Shown here in pieces: positions 43,192 through 51,910 of a DNA stretch of 64,000 bases. Below the pieces are notes generated by a model, which worked only from the letters and a program-made list of their open reading frames with translations, did no database searches and was not told the origin of the DNA. The translations under genes and the position numbers were made by a program. Within the stretch, counting starts at the first letter, position 1. Every line of letters starts with the position of its first letter. Source of the stretch: Candidatus Defluviibacterium haderslevense (lineage in GTDB: Bacteria; Bacteroidota; Bacteroidia; Chitinophagales; Saprospiraceae); NCBI GenBank assembly GCA_016712225.1, contig JADJRL010000003.1, positions 1,261,001 to 1,325,000 of the forward strand, given 5' to 3'.

Positions 43192-43216
43192 AAAGTCTTG
43201 CAATATGCAAGACTTT
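43192..43216 (-). terminator. Terminator of tRNA-Asn
   Basis: Arms aaagtcttgca (43192-43202) and tgcaagacttt (43206-43216) form a perfect 11-bp stem with a 3-nt loop, followed on the minus strand by a T-run. It starts 11 nt after the tRNA-Asn 3' end. Confidence 0.85.
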
Positions 43217-43227
43217 CACTTTTTATG

Positions 43228-43301
43228 CGCCTCTTCTTGGGCTCGAACCAAGGACCTGCGGATTAACAGTCCGACGCTCTAACCAACTGAGCTAAAGAGG
43301 C
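43228..43301 (-). tRNA. tRNA-Asn (GTT)
   Basis: A 74-nt cloverleaf on the minus strand. Acceptor arms are GCCTCTT and AAGAGGC with discriminator G. The D-arm has AGCTCAGTTGGTTAGAGC. The anticodon loop is CTGTTAA (anticodon GTT, asparagine), and the T-arm has GGTTCGAGCCC. CCA is not encoded. A TAnnTTTG box is at 43322-43329 and a strong terminator follows. Confidence 0.97.
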
Positions 43302-43321
43302 GTCTATTTAATTTCGGAGGG

Positions 43322-43329
43322 CAAAGATA
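43322..43329 (-). promoter_or_regulatory. -7 box of tRNA-Asn
   Basis: The minus strand reads TATCTTTG, an exact TAnnTTTG match, giving a leader of about 14 nt before the tRNA 5' end. Confidence 0.5.
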
Positions 43330-43435
43330 TAAAGCCTAAAGAAATGAACAAGTAAATTCCAAATTTTCTTTTACAAAAGCAAGATTTAATTGCAAATCAT
43401 AACTTTATCATTATTTCTAAACCTTCTTAATTATG

Positions 43436-44437
43436 TTATTGAATCACAAATTTTTCAATTCCCCAAGTTTTGTCCTTGGAATAAATATAAACCAAATATG
43501 CTCCCTTCACCTTTGAAACGAGATTAATTCTTTCTTGTTCTGAATGCATAACACCTTCCTGAGTAATTTTACCTTCTGAATTGATTATCATCCAGTTATA
43601 CCCAATTTTACTTGGATTATCTAGTGTAATTGTTAGCCGATCTGTCACTGGATTGGGACTCAATCCAATATTTACAAAATCTACCTTATTTACTCCAACT
43701 ACGGTTTTTTCAAGAAAGAAAGCTACAGTATCATTTGAAACATTACCAAAAAAATCTTCGGATTCAGTACTACTATAAAATGCAATCGGAGAACTATACT
43801 GAGGAGTATACCACTCATAAGTTACATCTGTTTGATTTATAACGGGTATCCCTGACTCACTAATTATATAAAAAGAATTTTTAATGACCTGAATGCAAGG
43901 AAAGCTGCCCGTAGGTGTTTTCATAGTTCCCCAACCTTTAACGTGATGCACTTCTTTAAATTCTGCATCTTGTTTTGAGGAACTTAAGTTCGCTGTATCT
44001 TCTTCTGAAGTTCCATAAATAAGTGGCAATTTCAAACTTAGGTACCCTGAATTAAATTTTAGTGGCGGATCATTAGAATAATCACTTTCTCCTAAAAGAT
44101 TAATTCTATCATTTTTTACTTCAAAAAAATCAAATGTTGCAAACTCTTCATATCCTTCTTGGATTGCATATGTAGCGTTTTTAAATAAATTGGAATGGGG
44201 GGCATTAGCTGGATCAATTACAAAACTGGTATCTGCTCCAAATGTAAAAACATCAGCTAAACTAAAGTCCCAGGTTTTATTAGCACCAGTATCAGAGACC
44301 ATATTTAAATCAAGCAATTGATGATCTAATTGCTTATAAATTTGAGCATCTCCGATTTTTGGAAAATTGTTATATGTAACCTGAGCTTTCAACGAAATAG
44401 CTGCAAATAAAATGATTAAGGGTATAAATTTATTCAT
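43436..44437 (-). CDS. Secreted protein with T9SS sorting domain
   Basis: A 333-residue secreted protein. I chose the ATG at 44437, which starts a normal signal peptide (about 1-19, ending AISLKAQ); the frame continues to 44461 but the extra codons add nothing signal-like. The central domain (about 20-255) starts with GDAQIYKQLDHQLLDLNMVSDTG and continues in repeated strands; I do not recognise its family. The last 75 residues are a T9SS sorting domain (GLSPNPVTDRLTITL, ends EKFVIQ). No enzyme motif is visible; a surface or extracellular role is likely. It is a single gene, divergent from rsmA. Confidence 0.8.
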   Translation of the reverse strand: MNKFIPLIILFAAISLKAQVTYNNFPKIGDAQIYKQLDHQLLDLNMVSDTGANKTWDFSLADVFTFGADTSFVIDPANAPHSNLFKNATYAIQEGYEEFATFDFFEVKNDRINLLGESDYSNDPPLKFNSGYLSLKLPLIYGTSEEDTANLSSSKQDAEFKEVHHVKGWGTMKTPTGSFPCIQVIKNSFYIISESGIPVINQTDVTYEWYTPQYSSPIAFYSSTESEDFFGNVSNDTVAFFLEKTVVGVNKVDFVNIGLSPNPVTDRLTITLDNPSKIGYNWMIINSEGKITQEGVMHSEQERINLVSKVKGAYLVYIYSKDKTWGIEKFVIQ

Positions 44438-44561
44438 AATATCTTGTTTTAGATGGTGCAATATATAACCATTTCAAGTTTTTTAAAACAAATTAGCTTA
44501 ATTTAACAAATGCCAAATAGGCACATTTTGATTTTAAAGCCAAAACTCATTGGACAATTTA

Positions 44562-44569
44562 TACCTTTA
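44562..44569 (+). promoter_or_regulatory. -7 box of rsmA
   Basis: TACCTTTA, one base from TAnnTTTG; transcription would begin near 44576, 11 nt before the TTG start at 44587. The position supports that unusual start. Confidence 0.4.
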
Positions 44570-44586
44570 CTTCCAAATGCATCTTA

Positions 44587-45375
44587 TTGAAAGCTAAAAA
44601 ATCCTATGGGCAACATTTCCTGATTCAAAAAAAGGTAATTGATAGAATAGCCTCTGCTATATTAGCTGAATCACCTGAACGAATTATGGAAATTGGTCCT
44701 GGTAAAGGAGCGATTACATCACAATTGTTGAATAAAACAGATCATTTTATTGCTATTGATGCGGATCACGATATGGTCGATTATTTACATCAAAACTATC
44801 CCAATAATAGAGATCAAATTATTCAATCAGATTTTCTTCAAGTTGATTTAAAACAATTTTTTGATCAACAAGCCTTTTTATTATGTGGTAATTTTCCTTA
44901 CAATATATCGTCGCAAATCGTCTTCAAAATGTTGGACAATACTGATCAAATCCCAATTATGCTTGGTATGTTCCAAAAAGAAATGGCAAAAAGAATACTG
45001 GCTGTACCGGGCAGCAAAGATTACGGAATTATATCTGTTCTAACTTCCTTAAGGTACCATGGAAAAATATTATTTGATATTGGACCTAATAATTTTTCAC
45101 CTCCGCCAAGAGTACTATCATCCTTTCTAATTCTTCATAGAAATACAAAATCAATAAGTGATGATTTATTTAATAAAACAAAAACCTTAGTAAAAATTGC
45201 ATTTCATTCTCGGAGAAAAACACTTAGAAATAACTTAAAAACAATCATATCAGACCCAAGCATCCTGGAAGATGCTTTCTTTGACCAACGTGCTGAAAAC
45301 CTTTTACCCCAAGATTATCTTGTACTGGTTGAACAAATTAAGCCCTATTTGAATTCTTCTCTTATTCTGGAATAA
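44587..45375 (+). CDS. rsmA: 16S rRNA (adenine1518/1519-N6)-dimethyltransferase
   Basis: Dimethylates two adjacent adenines near the 3' end of 16S rRNA during ribosome assembly. The 262 residues begin KAKKSYGQHFLI, which is the conserved family start. The SAM motif is EIGPGKG (35-41) and the catalytic motif is NFPYNIS (102-108). The start is TTG at 44587; the nearest upstream ATG (44577) is in another frame and stops after six codons. A TACCTTTA box lies 18 nt upstream. It is followed 27 nt later by the YqeY-like gene. Confidence 0.95.
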   Translation: MKAKKSYGQHFLIQKKVIDRIASAILAESPERIMEIGPGKGAITSQLLNKTDHFIAIDADHDMVDYLHQNYPNNRDQIIQSDFLQVDLKQFFDQQAFLLCGNFPYNISSQIVFKMLDNTDQIPIMLGMFQKEMAKRILAVPGSKDYGIISVLTSLRYHGKILFDIGPNNFSPPPRVLSSFLILHRNTKSISDDLFNKTKTLVKIAFHSRRKTLRNNLKTIISDPSILEDAFFDQRAENLLPQDYLVLVEQIKPYLNSSLILE

Positions 45376-45402
45376 TATTTTAAATGATAAAATAAAGTTT
45401 AT

Positions 45403-45858
45403 ATGGGTTTTATAGATATCATAAACAATGATTTAAAAGAGGCCATGAAAGCCAAAAATGAGACAGGACTTAGGGGTATACGTGCCATCAAAGCTGCCAT
45501 CTTGTTAGCTAATACTGATGGATCAGGGTTGGATTTAACTGAAGAAAGAGGTATTCAGATTGTTCAAAAGCTGGTCAAACAGCGTCGGGAATCCCTCGAA
45601 ATTTATGAAAAGCAAGGTCGACAGGATTTAGCTCAAATTGAACGAGATGAAATTGATGTTATTAGTAAATATCTTCCTGCCCAACTTTCCGAAGCAGAAT
45701 TAAGAACTGTTATTACAGAAATTATAAACCAATTAGGTGCTAAAAGTCCTTCTGATATGGGAAAAGTTATGGGTGCAGCTACACAAAAACTTGCTGGGAA
45801 AGCAGATGGAAAGGCTATTTCAGCATTAGTAAAGGAAATACTAGCAACTGCCTCCTAA
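45403..45858 (+). CDS. GatB/YqeY domain-containing protein
   Basis: A 151-residue soluble protein of the YqeY family. It is helical and includes AKNETGLRGIRAIKAAIL and the highly conserved ISKYLPAQLSEAELRTVITEII, then GKVMGAATQKLAGKADGKAISALVKEIL, the helical tRNA-binding-like domain also found at the end of GatB. Its role is probably linked to tRNA-dependent amidation, but it is not established for stand-alone members. It starts 27 nt after rsmA and is likely co-transcribed with it. Confidence 0.93.
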   Translation: MGFIDIINNDLKEAMKAKNETGLRGIRAIKAAILLANTDGSGLDLTEERGIQIVQKLVKQRRESLEIYEKQGRQDLAQIERDEIDVISKYLPAQLSEAELRTVITEIINQLGAKSPSDMGKVMGAATQKLAGKADGKAISALVKEILATAS

Positions 45859-45888
45859 AAAATAATTTCCAAAATTTCTATTTCGTTT

Positions 45889-45896
45889 TATCTTTA
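45889..45896 (+). promoter_or_regulatory. -7 box of the OPT transporter gene
   Basis: TATCTTTA, the TAnnTTTA variant; transcription would begin near 45903, 16 nt before the ATG at 45919. Confidence 0.35.
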
Positions 45897-45918
45897 TCGG
45901 ACAGACCAATAGAAAAAT

Positions 45919-47952
45919 ATGGAAAACCAATCAGTTAAACAGTTTAAGCCTTTTGTAGATCCTAATATCTCAATGCCTGAATTTACAGTTAAGGCAATCA
46001 TATTGGGTGTACTTTTTGGGGTGATTTTTGGTGCATCAACAGTCTATCTTGCCTTAAAAGCAGGTTTAACGGTATCTGCTTCAATTCCAATAGCTGTTTT
46101 AGCTATTTCTTTAGGAAAAAGATTCTTAGGAACTACCATTCTAGAAAATAATATTATTCAAACTACAGGGTCTGCAGGTGAATCTATTGCCGCGGGAGTA
46201 GTTTTTACCTTGCCGGCATTTCTATTCCTTTCAGATCCAAATTCTGGCGCTGTTCATTTTCAATATTGGACTATTTTCACATTAGCTGTATTTGGAGGAG
46301 TTCTTGGAACTTTAATGATGATTCCTTTAAGGCGGTCGTTAATTGTTAAAGAACACGATACACTGCCTTATCCCGAAGGAACAGCCTGTGCCCAAGTCCT
46401 TATTGCCGGGGAAAAAGGTGGCGACTTTGCGAAAAGTGCCTTTTATGGATTAGGGTTCGCCATGATATATGCTATTTTTCAAAAGGTATTTCATATCATT
46501 TCCGAACTTCCTTCTTGGGGTACCCAACAAATGAATAAATATTTTCCTTCAGCTGTAGTTAGTAGTGAAATCACTCCTGAATATCTGGGTGTAGGCTATA
46601 TTATTGGTCCAAAAATAGCTGGTGTTCTTGTTGCTGGTGGGATTATGGCTTCTTTAGGTTTGATTCCTTTGCTTTCTTATTTAGTAGCACCCGATGTCAT
46701 TGCAGCTCAACTGGCAAAATTAAATTTATTAGATACTTCACTACCAAGTGCTCGTTTTGGTTGGGATCCAGTAACTCACACTATGGGAAATACAGCTGAA
46801 GCTGTATACCGCGCCTATATTCGACAAATTGGTGCTGGCGCAGTTGCCGCTGGAGGATTTATAACGCTATTAAAAACAATACCAACAATTGTTTCATCTT
46901 TTAAAGAAAGCATAAGTTCCATGAAAGAAAAAACGGTTGGAGGTGTGCTTAGAACCGAAGATGATTTGTCCTTCAAAGTAGTACTTTTTGGTTCGCTAGC
47001 GCTTGTTTTATTAATGGCTGTTCTTCCTCAAATTCCAGGAACTTCTATCATAAGCAAACTGCTAATTGGCATTTTAATAATAGTTTTCGGATTTTTCTTT
47101 GTTACCGTATCAAGCAGAATTGTAGGAATAATTGGTTCAAGTAATAATCCAATTTCAGGGATGACCATTGCAACAATTATGGGAACTGCACTAATCTTCA
47201 TAGCCGTTGGTTGGACCGGTAAAGTTTATGAACCAATGGCTTTAGTTATTGGAGGTATGATTTGTATTGCAGCAGCTAATGCCGGAGCTACTTCACAAGA
47301 TCTCAAAACGGGTTATTTAATTGGAGCGACTCCTCGCTATCAACAACTAGCACTATTTATAGGTGCTATTTTTTCATCCATAGTTATTGGCTTTACAGTT
47401 AAATACCTTGATACACCAACTGCTGAAATGGCCGCAAGAGGAATTACACATGCAATTGGTGAAAAATATGCAGCACCCCAAGCTACTTTGATGGCAACTT
47501 TAATTAAAGGTCTGCTATCTTTTAACTTGGATTGGACTTTTGTTTTATGTGGCGTTTTTATTGCTATTGTGGTTGAATTGTGCCAAGTCAAAGCGTTATC
47601 ATTTGCAGTCGGTTTATACTTACCATTGTCGACTACCCTTCCAATTTTTATAGGTGGCGCTATAAAGGGTCTTGTGGATTGGAGAGCTAGTCGAAAAAAC
47701 GTTTCTGCAGAGGATGCTGAATTAGGAAAAGGAAGTCTATTCGCAACTGGATTGGTTGCTGGTGGGGCTTTAGCTGGAGTCATTGTAGCACTTTTAACGG
47801 TAAATGAAGGCATTGCTAACGCTATTGCACCTTGGAGCGCAGAACATGGTATCGTAGACACGTTTGGTCAGAATGGTTATCATATTTTAGGCGTGTTGTT
47901 TTTTGCATTTATGGGATGGATCTTGTATAAGATTGCTACAAGAGACAAATAA
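45919..47952 (+). CDS. OPT family oligopeptide transporter
   Basis: An inner-membrane importer of 677 residues with many predicted helices. Conserved features of the bacterial OPT group are the N-terminal PEFTVKAIILGVLFGVIFGASTVYLALKAG, NIIQTTGSAGESIAAG (about 74-89, binding-site region), PYPEGTACAQVL (about 151-162) and GATSQDLKTGYLIGATP. Substrates are usually short peptides or metal-peptide complexes, but none can be assigned here. It has its own promoter box and ends 168 nt before the haloperoxidase-like gene. Confidence 0.93.
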   Translation: MENQSVKQFKPFVDPNISMPEFTVKAIILGVLFGVIFGASTVYLALKAGLTVSASIPIAVLAISLGKRFLGTTILENNIIQTTGSAGESIAAGVVFTLPAFLFLSDPNSGAVHFQYWTIFTLAVFGGVLGTLMMIPLRRSLIVKEHDTLPYPEGTACAQVLIAGEKGGDFAKSAFYGLGFAMIYAIFQKVFHIISELPSWGTQQMNKYFPSAVVSSEITPEYLGVGYIIGPKIAGVLVAGGIMASLGLIPLLSYLVAPDVIAAQLAKLNLLDTSLPSARFGWDPVTHTMGNTAEAVYRAYIRQIGAGAVAAGGFITLLKTIPTIVSSFKESISSMKEKTVGGVLRTEDDLSFKVVLFGSLALVLLMAVLPQIPGTSIISKLLIGILIIVFGFFFVTVSSRIVGIIGSSNNPISGMTIATIMGTALIFIAVGWTGKVYEPMALVIGGMICIAAANAGATSQDLKTGYLIGATPRYQQLALFIGAIFSSIVIGFTVKYLDTPTAEMAARGITHAIGEKYAAPQATLMATLIKGLLSFNLDWTFVLCGVFIAIVVELCQVKALSFAVGLYLPLSTTLPIFIGGAIKGLVDWRASRKNVSAEDAELGKGSLFATGLVAGGALAGVIVALLTVNEGIANAIAPWSAEHGIVDTFGQNGYHILGVLFFAFMGWILYKIATRDK

Positions 47953-48042
47953 TATTTTAGAAACTATTAATGCATGATAATCCTTTGATTTAGCCGAACT
48001 AAATCAATATCCGTAATTCTATAAAAATTCATGTTTTTGGTT

Positions 48043-48050
48043 TAACTTTG
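48043..48050 (+). promoter_or_regulatory. -7 box of the haloperoxidase/MopE gene
   Basis: TAACTTTG matches TAnnTTTG exactly; transcription would begin near 48057, 64 nt before the ATG at 48121, a longer leader than for its neighbours. Confidence 0.4.
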
Positions 48051-48120
48051 TATAACCTACCACATGAATTATTCCATTGTTTATTGAATTTCTGGATTAT
48101 TAATTTAAATTTCTTTAAAA

Positions 48121-51100
48121 ATGAGACTAACAATTAGTTTTTTTTGCTTACTGATATTTGTATCATCTCTTTATTCTCAACATTCAGTTGCAAGAATTTG
48201 GAATGAAGCTCAATTATCTGCCATCAGAAAAGATTTAGGAAGACCAACCGTTCAGGCAAGAAATTTATTTCATGTTTCAGTAGCTATGTATGATGCATGG
48301 GCAGTATTTGATACCATTGCAGAAACCTACCTTTTAGGCAAAAATGTACAAGGTTTTGAGTGTCCCTTTAATGGATTCACCATTCCTACTGACATAAACA
48401 AAGCTCGGGATGAAGCTATAAGCTATGCAGCTTACAAACTATTACACCAAAAATATAAACGCTCTCCAAATTATTTAACAGAAACTAAATTTAAGTTCAA
48501 TGCCTTGTTTAATAGCCTAGGTTATGATACTACTTATACATCAATGGACTATTCGACAGGTTCAGCAGCAGCACTTGGCAATTATATAGCTCAATGTCTA
48601 ATTGATTACGGTATGCAAGACGGTGCTAATGAAGTCAATAATTATGCAAATTCTTTCTATCAAGTTTCTAACCCACCTTTGATCGTTGCACAGCCGGGAA
48701 ACCCAAGAATTTCTAATCCAAATAGGTGGCAACCACTTACTTTGGAAATTTTCATCGACCAAAATGGAAATGTAATTCCTGGAAACACTCCAGGATTTTT
48801 AAGTCCAGAATGGGGAAAAGTAAACCCTTTTGCATTGGATTTAAACACCAGAAAACGTTATGTTAGAAATAACAGTGGTTATTTCGTTTACCATGATCCT
48901 GGAGCTCCTCCTTACCTCGACACATCTATGATAACTCCTAAATCTGAAGAATATCAATGGAATTTTGGATTGGTTGCATCCTGGTCAGGCCACTTGGACC
49001 CCAAGGATAGTGTAATGTGGGATATTTCACCTGCATCTTCAGGAAATATTCAACATTATCCTACCAATCCTTCTGAATATAAAGATTTTTATAATTTTAA
49101 CGAAGGAGGAGATCCTGGCAAAGGTTATTCAGTAAATCCAAAAACGGGATTGCCATACACACCACAAATTGTTCCAAGAGGAGACTATACTCGCGCATTA
49201 GCTGAATTCTGGGCAGATGGGCCAAATTCTGAAACACCTCCTGGTCATTGGTTTACAGTCTTCAATTATGTATCTGATCATCCGGACACTAAAAAACATT
49301 TCAATGGTAAAGGGCCAATTTTATCCGATTTAGAATGGGACATCAAAGGATATTTAACTTTAGGTGGGTCCGTACATGATGCCGCAATAACTGCTTGGGC
49401 TTTAAAAGGTTGGTATGATTACGTTAGACCCATCTCCTCCATTAGAAAAATGTCTGATTTAGGTCAAAGTTCTGATACTTTATTGCCTAGGTACCATCCT
49501 GGTGGAATAAAATTAGTCCCTGGCCACATTGAACTTGTACAAATAGGAGATTCTTTGGCAGGTCCGAATAATATTAATGTCAATAAAATAAAGTTATATG
49601 CTTGGAGAGGATCTAATTTCATAACTAATCCATTAACAGATGAAGCTGGAACGGGTTGGATTTTAGCAGAAAACTGGGTCCCATATCAGCGCCCAACCTT
49701 CGTAACACCACCTTTTGCAGGTTATATTTCAGGACATTCTACGTTTTCAAGAACATCAGCTGAAATTTTGACCGAATTTACCGGTGATCCTTTTTTCCCA
49801 GGAGGAATGTCCCAATTCCAAGTTAAGAAAAATGAATTTTTAGTTTTTGAAGATGGCCCTAGTGTTGATTTAACACTGCAATGGGCTACATACCGGGATG
49901 CCTCTGACCAATGCAGCCTTTCTAGAATTTGGGGAGGGATTCATCCACCAGTTGATGATATTCCTGGAAGATTTATAGGTATGGAAATTAGTAAAGAATC
50001 ATTCATCAAAGCAAAAAACTTATTTTATAATGATGATGATCAAGATGGATATTACAGTTATGAAGATTGTGATGATCATAATGATCAGATTCATCCGGGT
50101 GTTATTGAGATTTGTGACGGCTTAGATAATGATTGCGATGGTATGATTGATGATAGTTTATCTCTTTATAGATATTTCAAAGATGCTGATGGTGATGGAT
50201 TTGGAGATTTGAGTCAATTTGTAGACACTTGTCGTAATATGGTATTAGCAGGATATGTTATAAACTATTTAGATTGTAATGACAACAATCCAAATTCTAA
50301 TCCAGGTGCAATTGAAGTTTGCGATGGTATAGATAACGATTGCGATGGTATGATCGATGATAGTCTTAAAATATACCATTATTATCCAGATTTGGATCAT
50401 GATGGTTTTGGAGATGGCACATTAGGTTTTGACACTTGCGTAATACCCCCATTCGAAGGTTTTGTTTTTGACCATTCAGATTGTGATGACAATAATAGTT
50501 TAATTAACCCATTGGCAATTGAAAAATGTGATTTAATTGATAATGATTGTGATGGATTGATTGATGATTCACTGCAAATATTTAGATATTATTTAGATGC
50601 AGATGGAGACGGGTATGGAAATCCAATGCTCTTGATTGATACTTGTGCTCCAAATACTTTTGGACAATATGTTGAAAATGATTTAGACTGTAATGACAAT
50701 GATTCCAAAATAAATCCTGGAAGTCCTGAAGTATGTGATGGAATAGATAATAATTGTGATCGTAAAATAGACAATAACTTACAGCAGTTTAGATTTTATC
50801 AAGACAAAGATGGAGATGGGTTTGGGAATATAAATATCTTTTTTGATGTCTGCGTAAATACACCTATACAAGGTTTTGTTATGGATTTTACAGATTGTGA
50901 TGATTCAAACAAAAACATCAACCCAATTGCAACAGAAATTTGTGATGGAATGGACAATAATTGTGATGGGGAAGTTGATGAAACTTTTTTGCATTATAGA
51001 TATTATCAAGATGTCGATAAAGACGGATATGGTGATGTCATTCATTTTGTAGATGTTTGTAACAGCTCACCAATTACGGGATATGTTAACGACAGCACTG

Positions 51101-51672
51101 ATTGCAATGATTTAAATCCATTTATATTTCCTAAAGCATCTGAATTGTGTGATGGCTTTGATAATGATTGTGATGGATCAATTGATGAATTATTGAAAAA
51201 AATTAGATATTATCAAGATAAAGATAGAGATGGTTTTGGTGCTCAAAATAGTTTCATTGATACATGTTTTGAAGATGGCATTTATGGATATGTTGAAAAT
51301 GAACTTGACTGTGATGATTTAAATCCTGCTATACATCCGGGTGCTAAGGAAAAATTAGATAGTATTGATAATGATTGCAATGGTCTAATTGATGAAAATA
51401 TTGTAAATAATCAAGAATTATATGCAAATACAATCCAAATTTATCCTAACCCATTCCAAAACAACTTGAGTATTTATTCTACTTTGGTTCAAAATATATC
51501 TTACAAAATTTATAATATAAATGGAAATTTAGTAAGCCATGAATTTATAATTCTGAGTAATAAAACTAAAAATATCAATTTAGAACATTTGAATTCAGGG
51601 GTATATATGATTGTATTGAGTGATGAAAATAATCAACTCATTAGTCAAAAAAGAATTGTGAAAATAAATTAA
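48121..51672 (+). CDS. Vanadium-haloperoxidase-like protein with MopE repeats and T9SS domain
   Basis: A 1,183-residue secreted protein in three parts. After the signal peptide (about 1-19) the enzyme-like domain (about 20-630) has all three acid phosphatase/vanadium haloperoxidase motifs: K429-x6-R436-P437, S537-G538-H539 and S601-R602-x5-H608-x3-D612. The second part (about 638-1095) consists of seven MopE-type repeats, each with a DADGDGFG-like calcium loop and the DNDCDG core; repeat 7 lacks the first cysteine. The last 80 residues form a T9SS sorting domain (IQIYPNPFQNNLSI). It should be exported to the surface; halide, vanadate or phosphate use is not decided by sequence. Confidence 0.9.
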   Translation: MRLTISFFCLLIFVSSLYSQHSVARIWNEAQLSAIRKDLGRPTVQARNLFHVSVAMYDAWAVFDTIAETYLLGKNVQGFECPFNGFTIPTDINKARDEAISYAAYKLLHQKYKRSPNYLTETKFKFNALFNSLGYDTTYTSMDYSTGSAAALGNYIAQCLIDYGMQDGANEVNNYANSFYQVSNPPLIVAQPGNPRISNPNRWQPLTLEIFIDQNGNVIPGNTPGFLSPEWGKVNPFALDLNTRKRYVRNNSGYFVYHDPGAPPYLDTSMITPKSEEYQWNFGLVASWSGHLDPKDSVMWDISPASSGNIQHYPTNPSEYKDFYNFNEGGDPGKGYSVNPKTGLPYTPQIVPRGDYTRALAEFWADGPNSETPPGHWFTVFNYVSDHPDTKKHFNGKGPILSDLEWDIKGYLTLGGSVHDAAITAWALKGWYDYVRPISSIRKMSDLGQSSDTLLPRYHPGGIKLVPGHIELVQIGDSLAGPNNINVNKIKLYAWRGSNFITNPLTDEAGTGWILAENWVPYQRPTFVTPPFAGYISGHSTFSRTSAEILTEFTGDPFFPGGMSQFQVKKNEFLVFEDGPSVDLTLQWATYRDASDQCSLSRIWGGIHPPVDDIPGRFIGMEISKESFIKAKNLFYNDDDQDGYYSYEDCDDHNDQIHPGVIEICDGLDNDCDGMIDDSLSLYRYFKDADGDGFGDLSQFVDTCRNMVLAGYVINYLDCNDNNPNSNPGAIEVCDGIDNDCDGMIDDSLKIYHYYPDLDHDGFGDGTLGFDTCVIPPFEGFVFDHSDCDDNNSLINPLAIEKCDLIDNDCDGLIDDSLQIFRYYLDADGDGYGNPMLLIDTCAPNTFGQYVENDLDCNDNDSKINPGSPEVCDGIDNNCDRKIDNNLQQFRFYQDKDGDGFGNINIFFDVCVNTPIQGFVMDFTDCDDSNKNINPIATEICDGMDNNCDGEVDETFLHYRYYQDVDKDGYGDVIHFVDVCNSSPITGYVNDSTDCNDLNPFIFPKASELCDGFDNDCDGSIDELLKKIRYYQDKDRDGFGAQNSFIDTCFEDGIYGYVENELDCDDLNPAIHPGAKEKLDSIDNDCNGLIDENIVNNQELYANTIQIYPNPFQNNLSIYSTLVQNISYKIYNINGNLVSHEFIILSNKTKNINLEHLNSGVYMIVLSDENNQLISQKRIVKIN

Positions 51673-51884
51673 TTGATTTAGAAATGTAAAGATTTAATAG
51701 AAACTGTAAATTTGTTTTGGATTAACTGGACACATCAATTAATGATTAGATCGTATTTTTTTGAATAAATGGCCCATCTGCTTTTTTTATATAAAAGTTC
51801 TGAATGCGAATTGGTTGATCCCGTAGACTATTACTTTGAATAAAAGATAATCAGTCAAAAGTCTTTATAATTCTATAGTATTTA

Positions 51885-51892
51885 TACCTTTG
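51885..51892 (+). promoter_or_regulatory. -7 box of the S8 protease gene
   Basis: TACCTTTG matches TAnnTTTG exactly; transcription would begin near 51899, 12 nt before the ATG at 51911. Confidence 0.5.
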
Positions 51893-51910
51893 CATCAAAT
51901 ATAAAAATTC

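Noticed and set aside
47340..47861. Minus-strand frame of 173 codons within the OPT transporter gene
   Set aside because: It is antisense to a well-supported transporter frame; its composition (Pro/Thr/Ala-rich) is what the reverse of such a gene gives.
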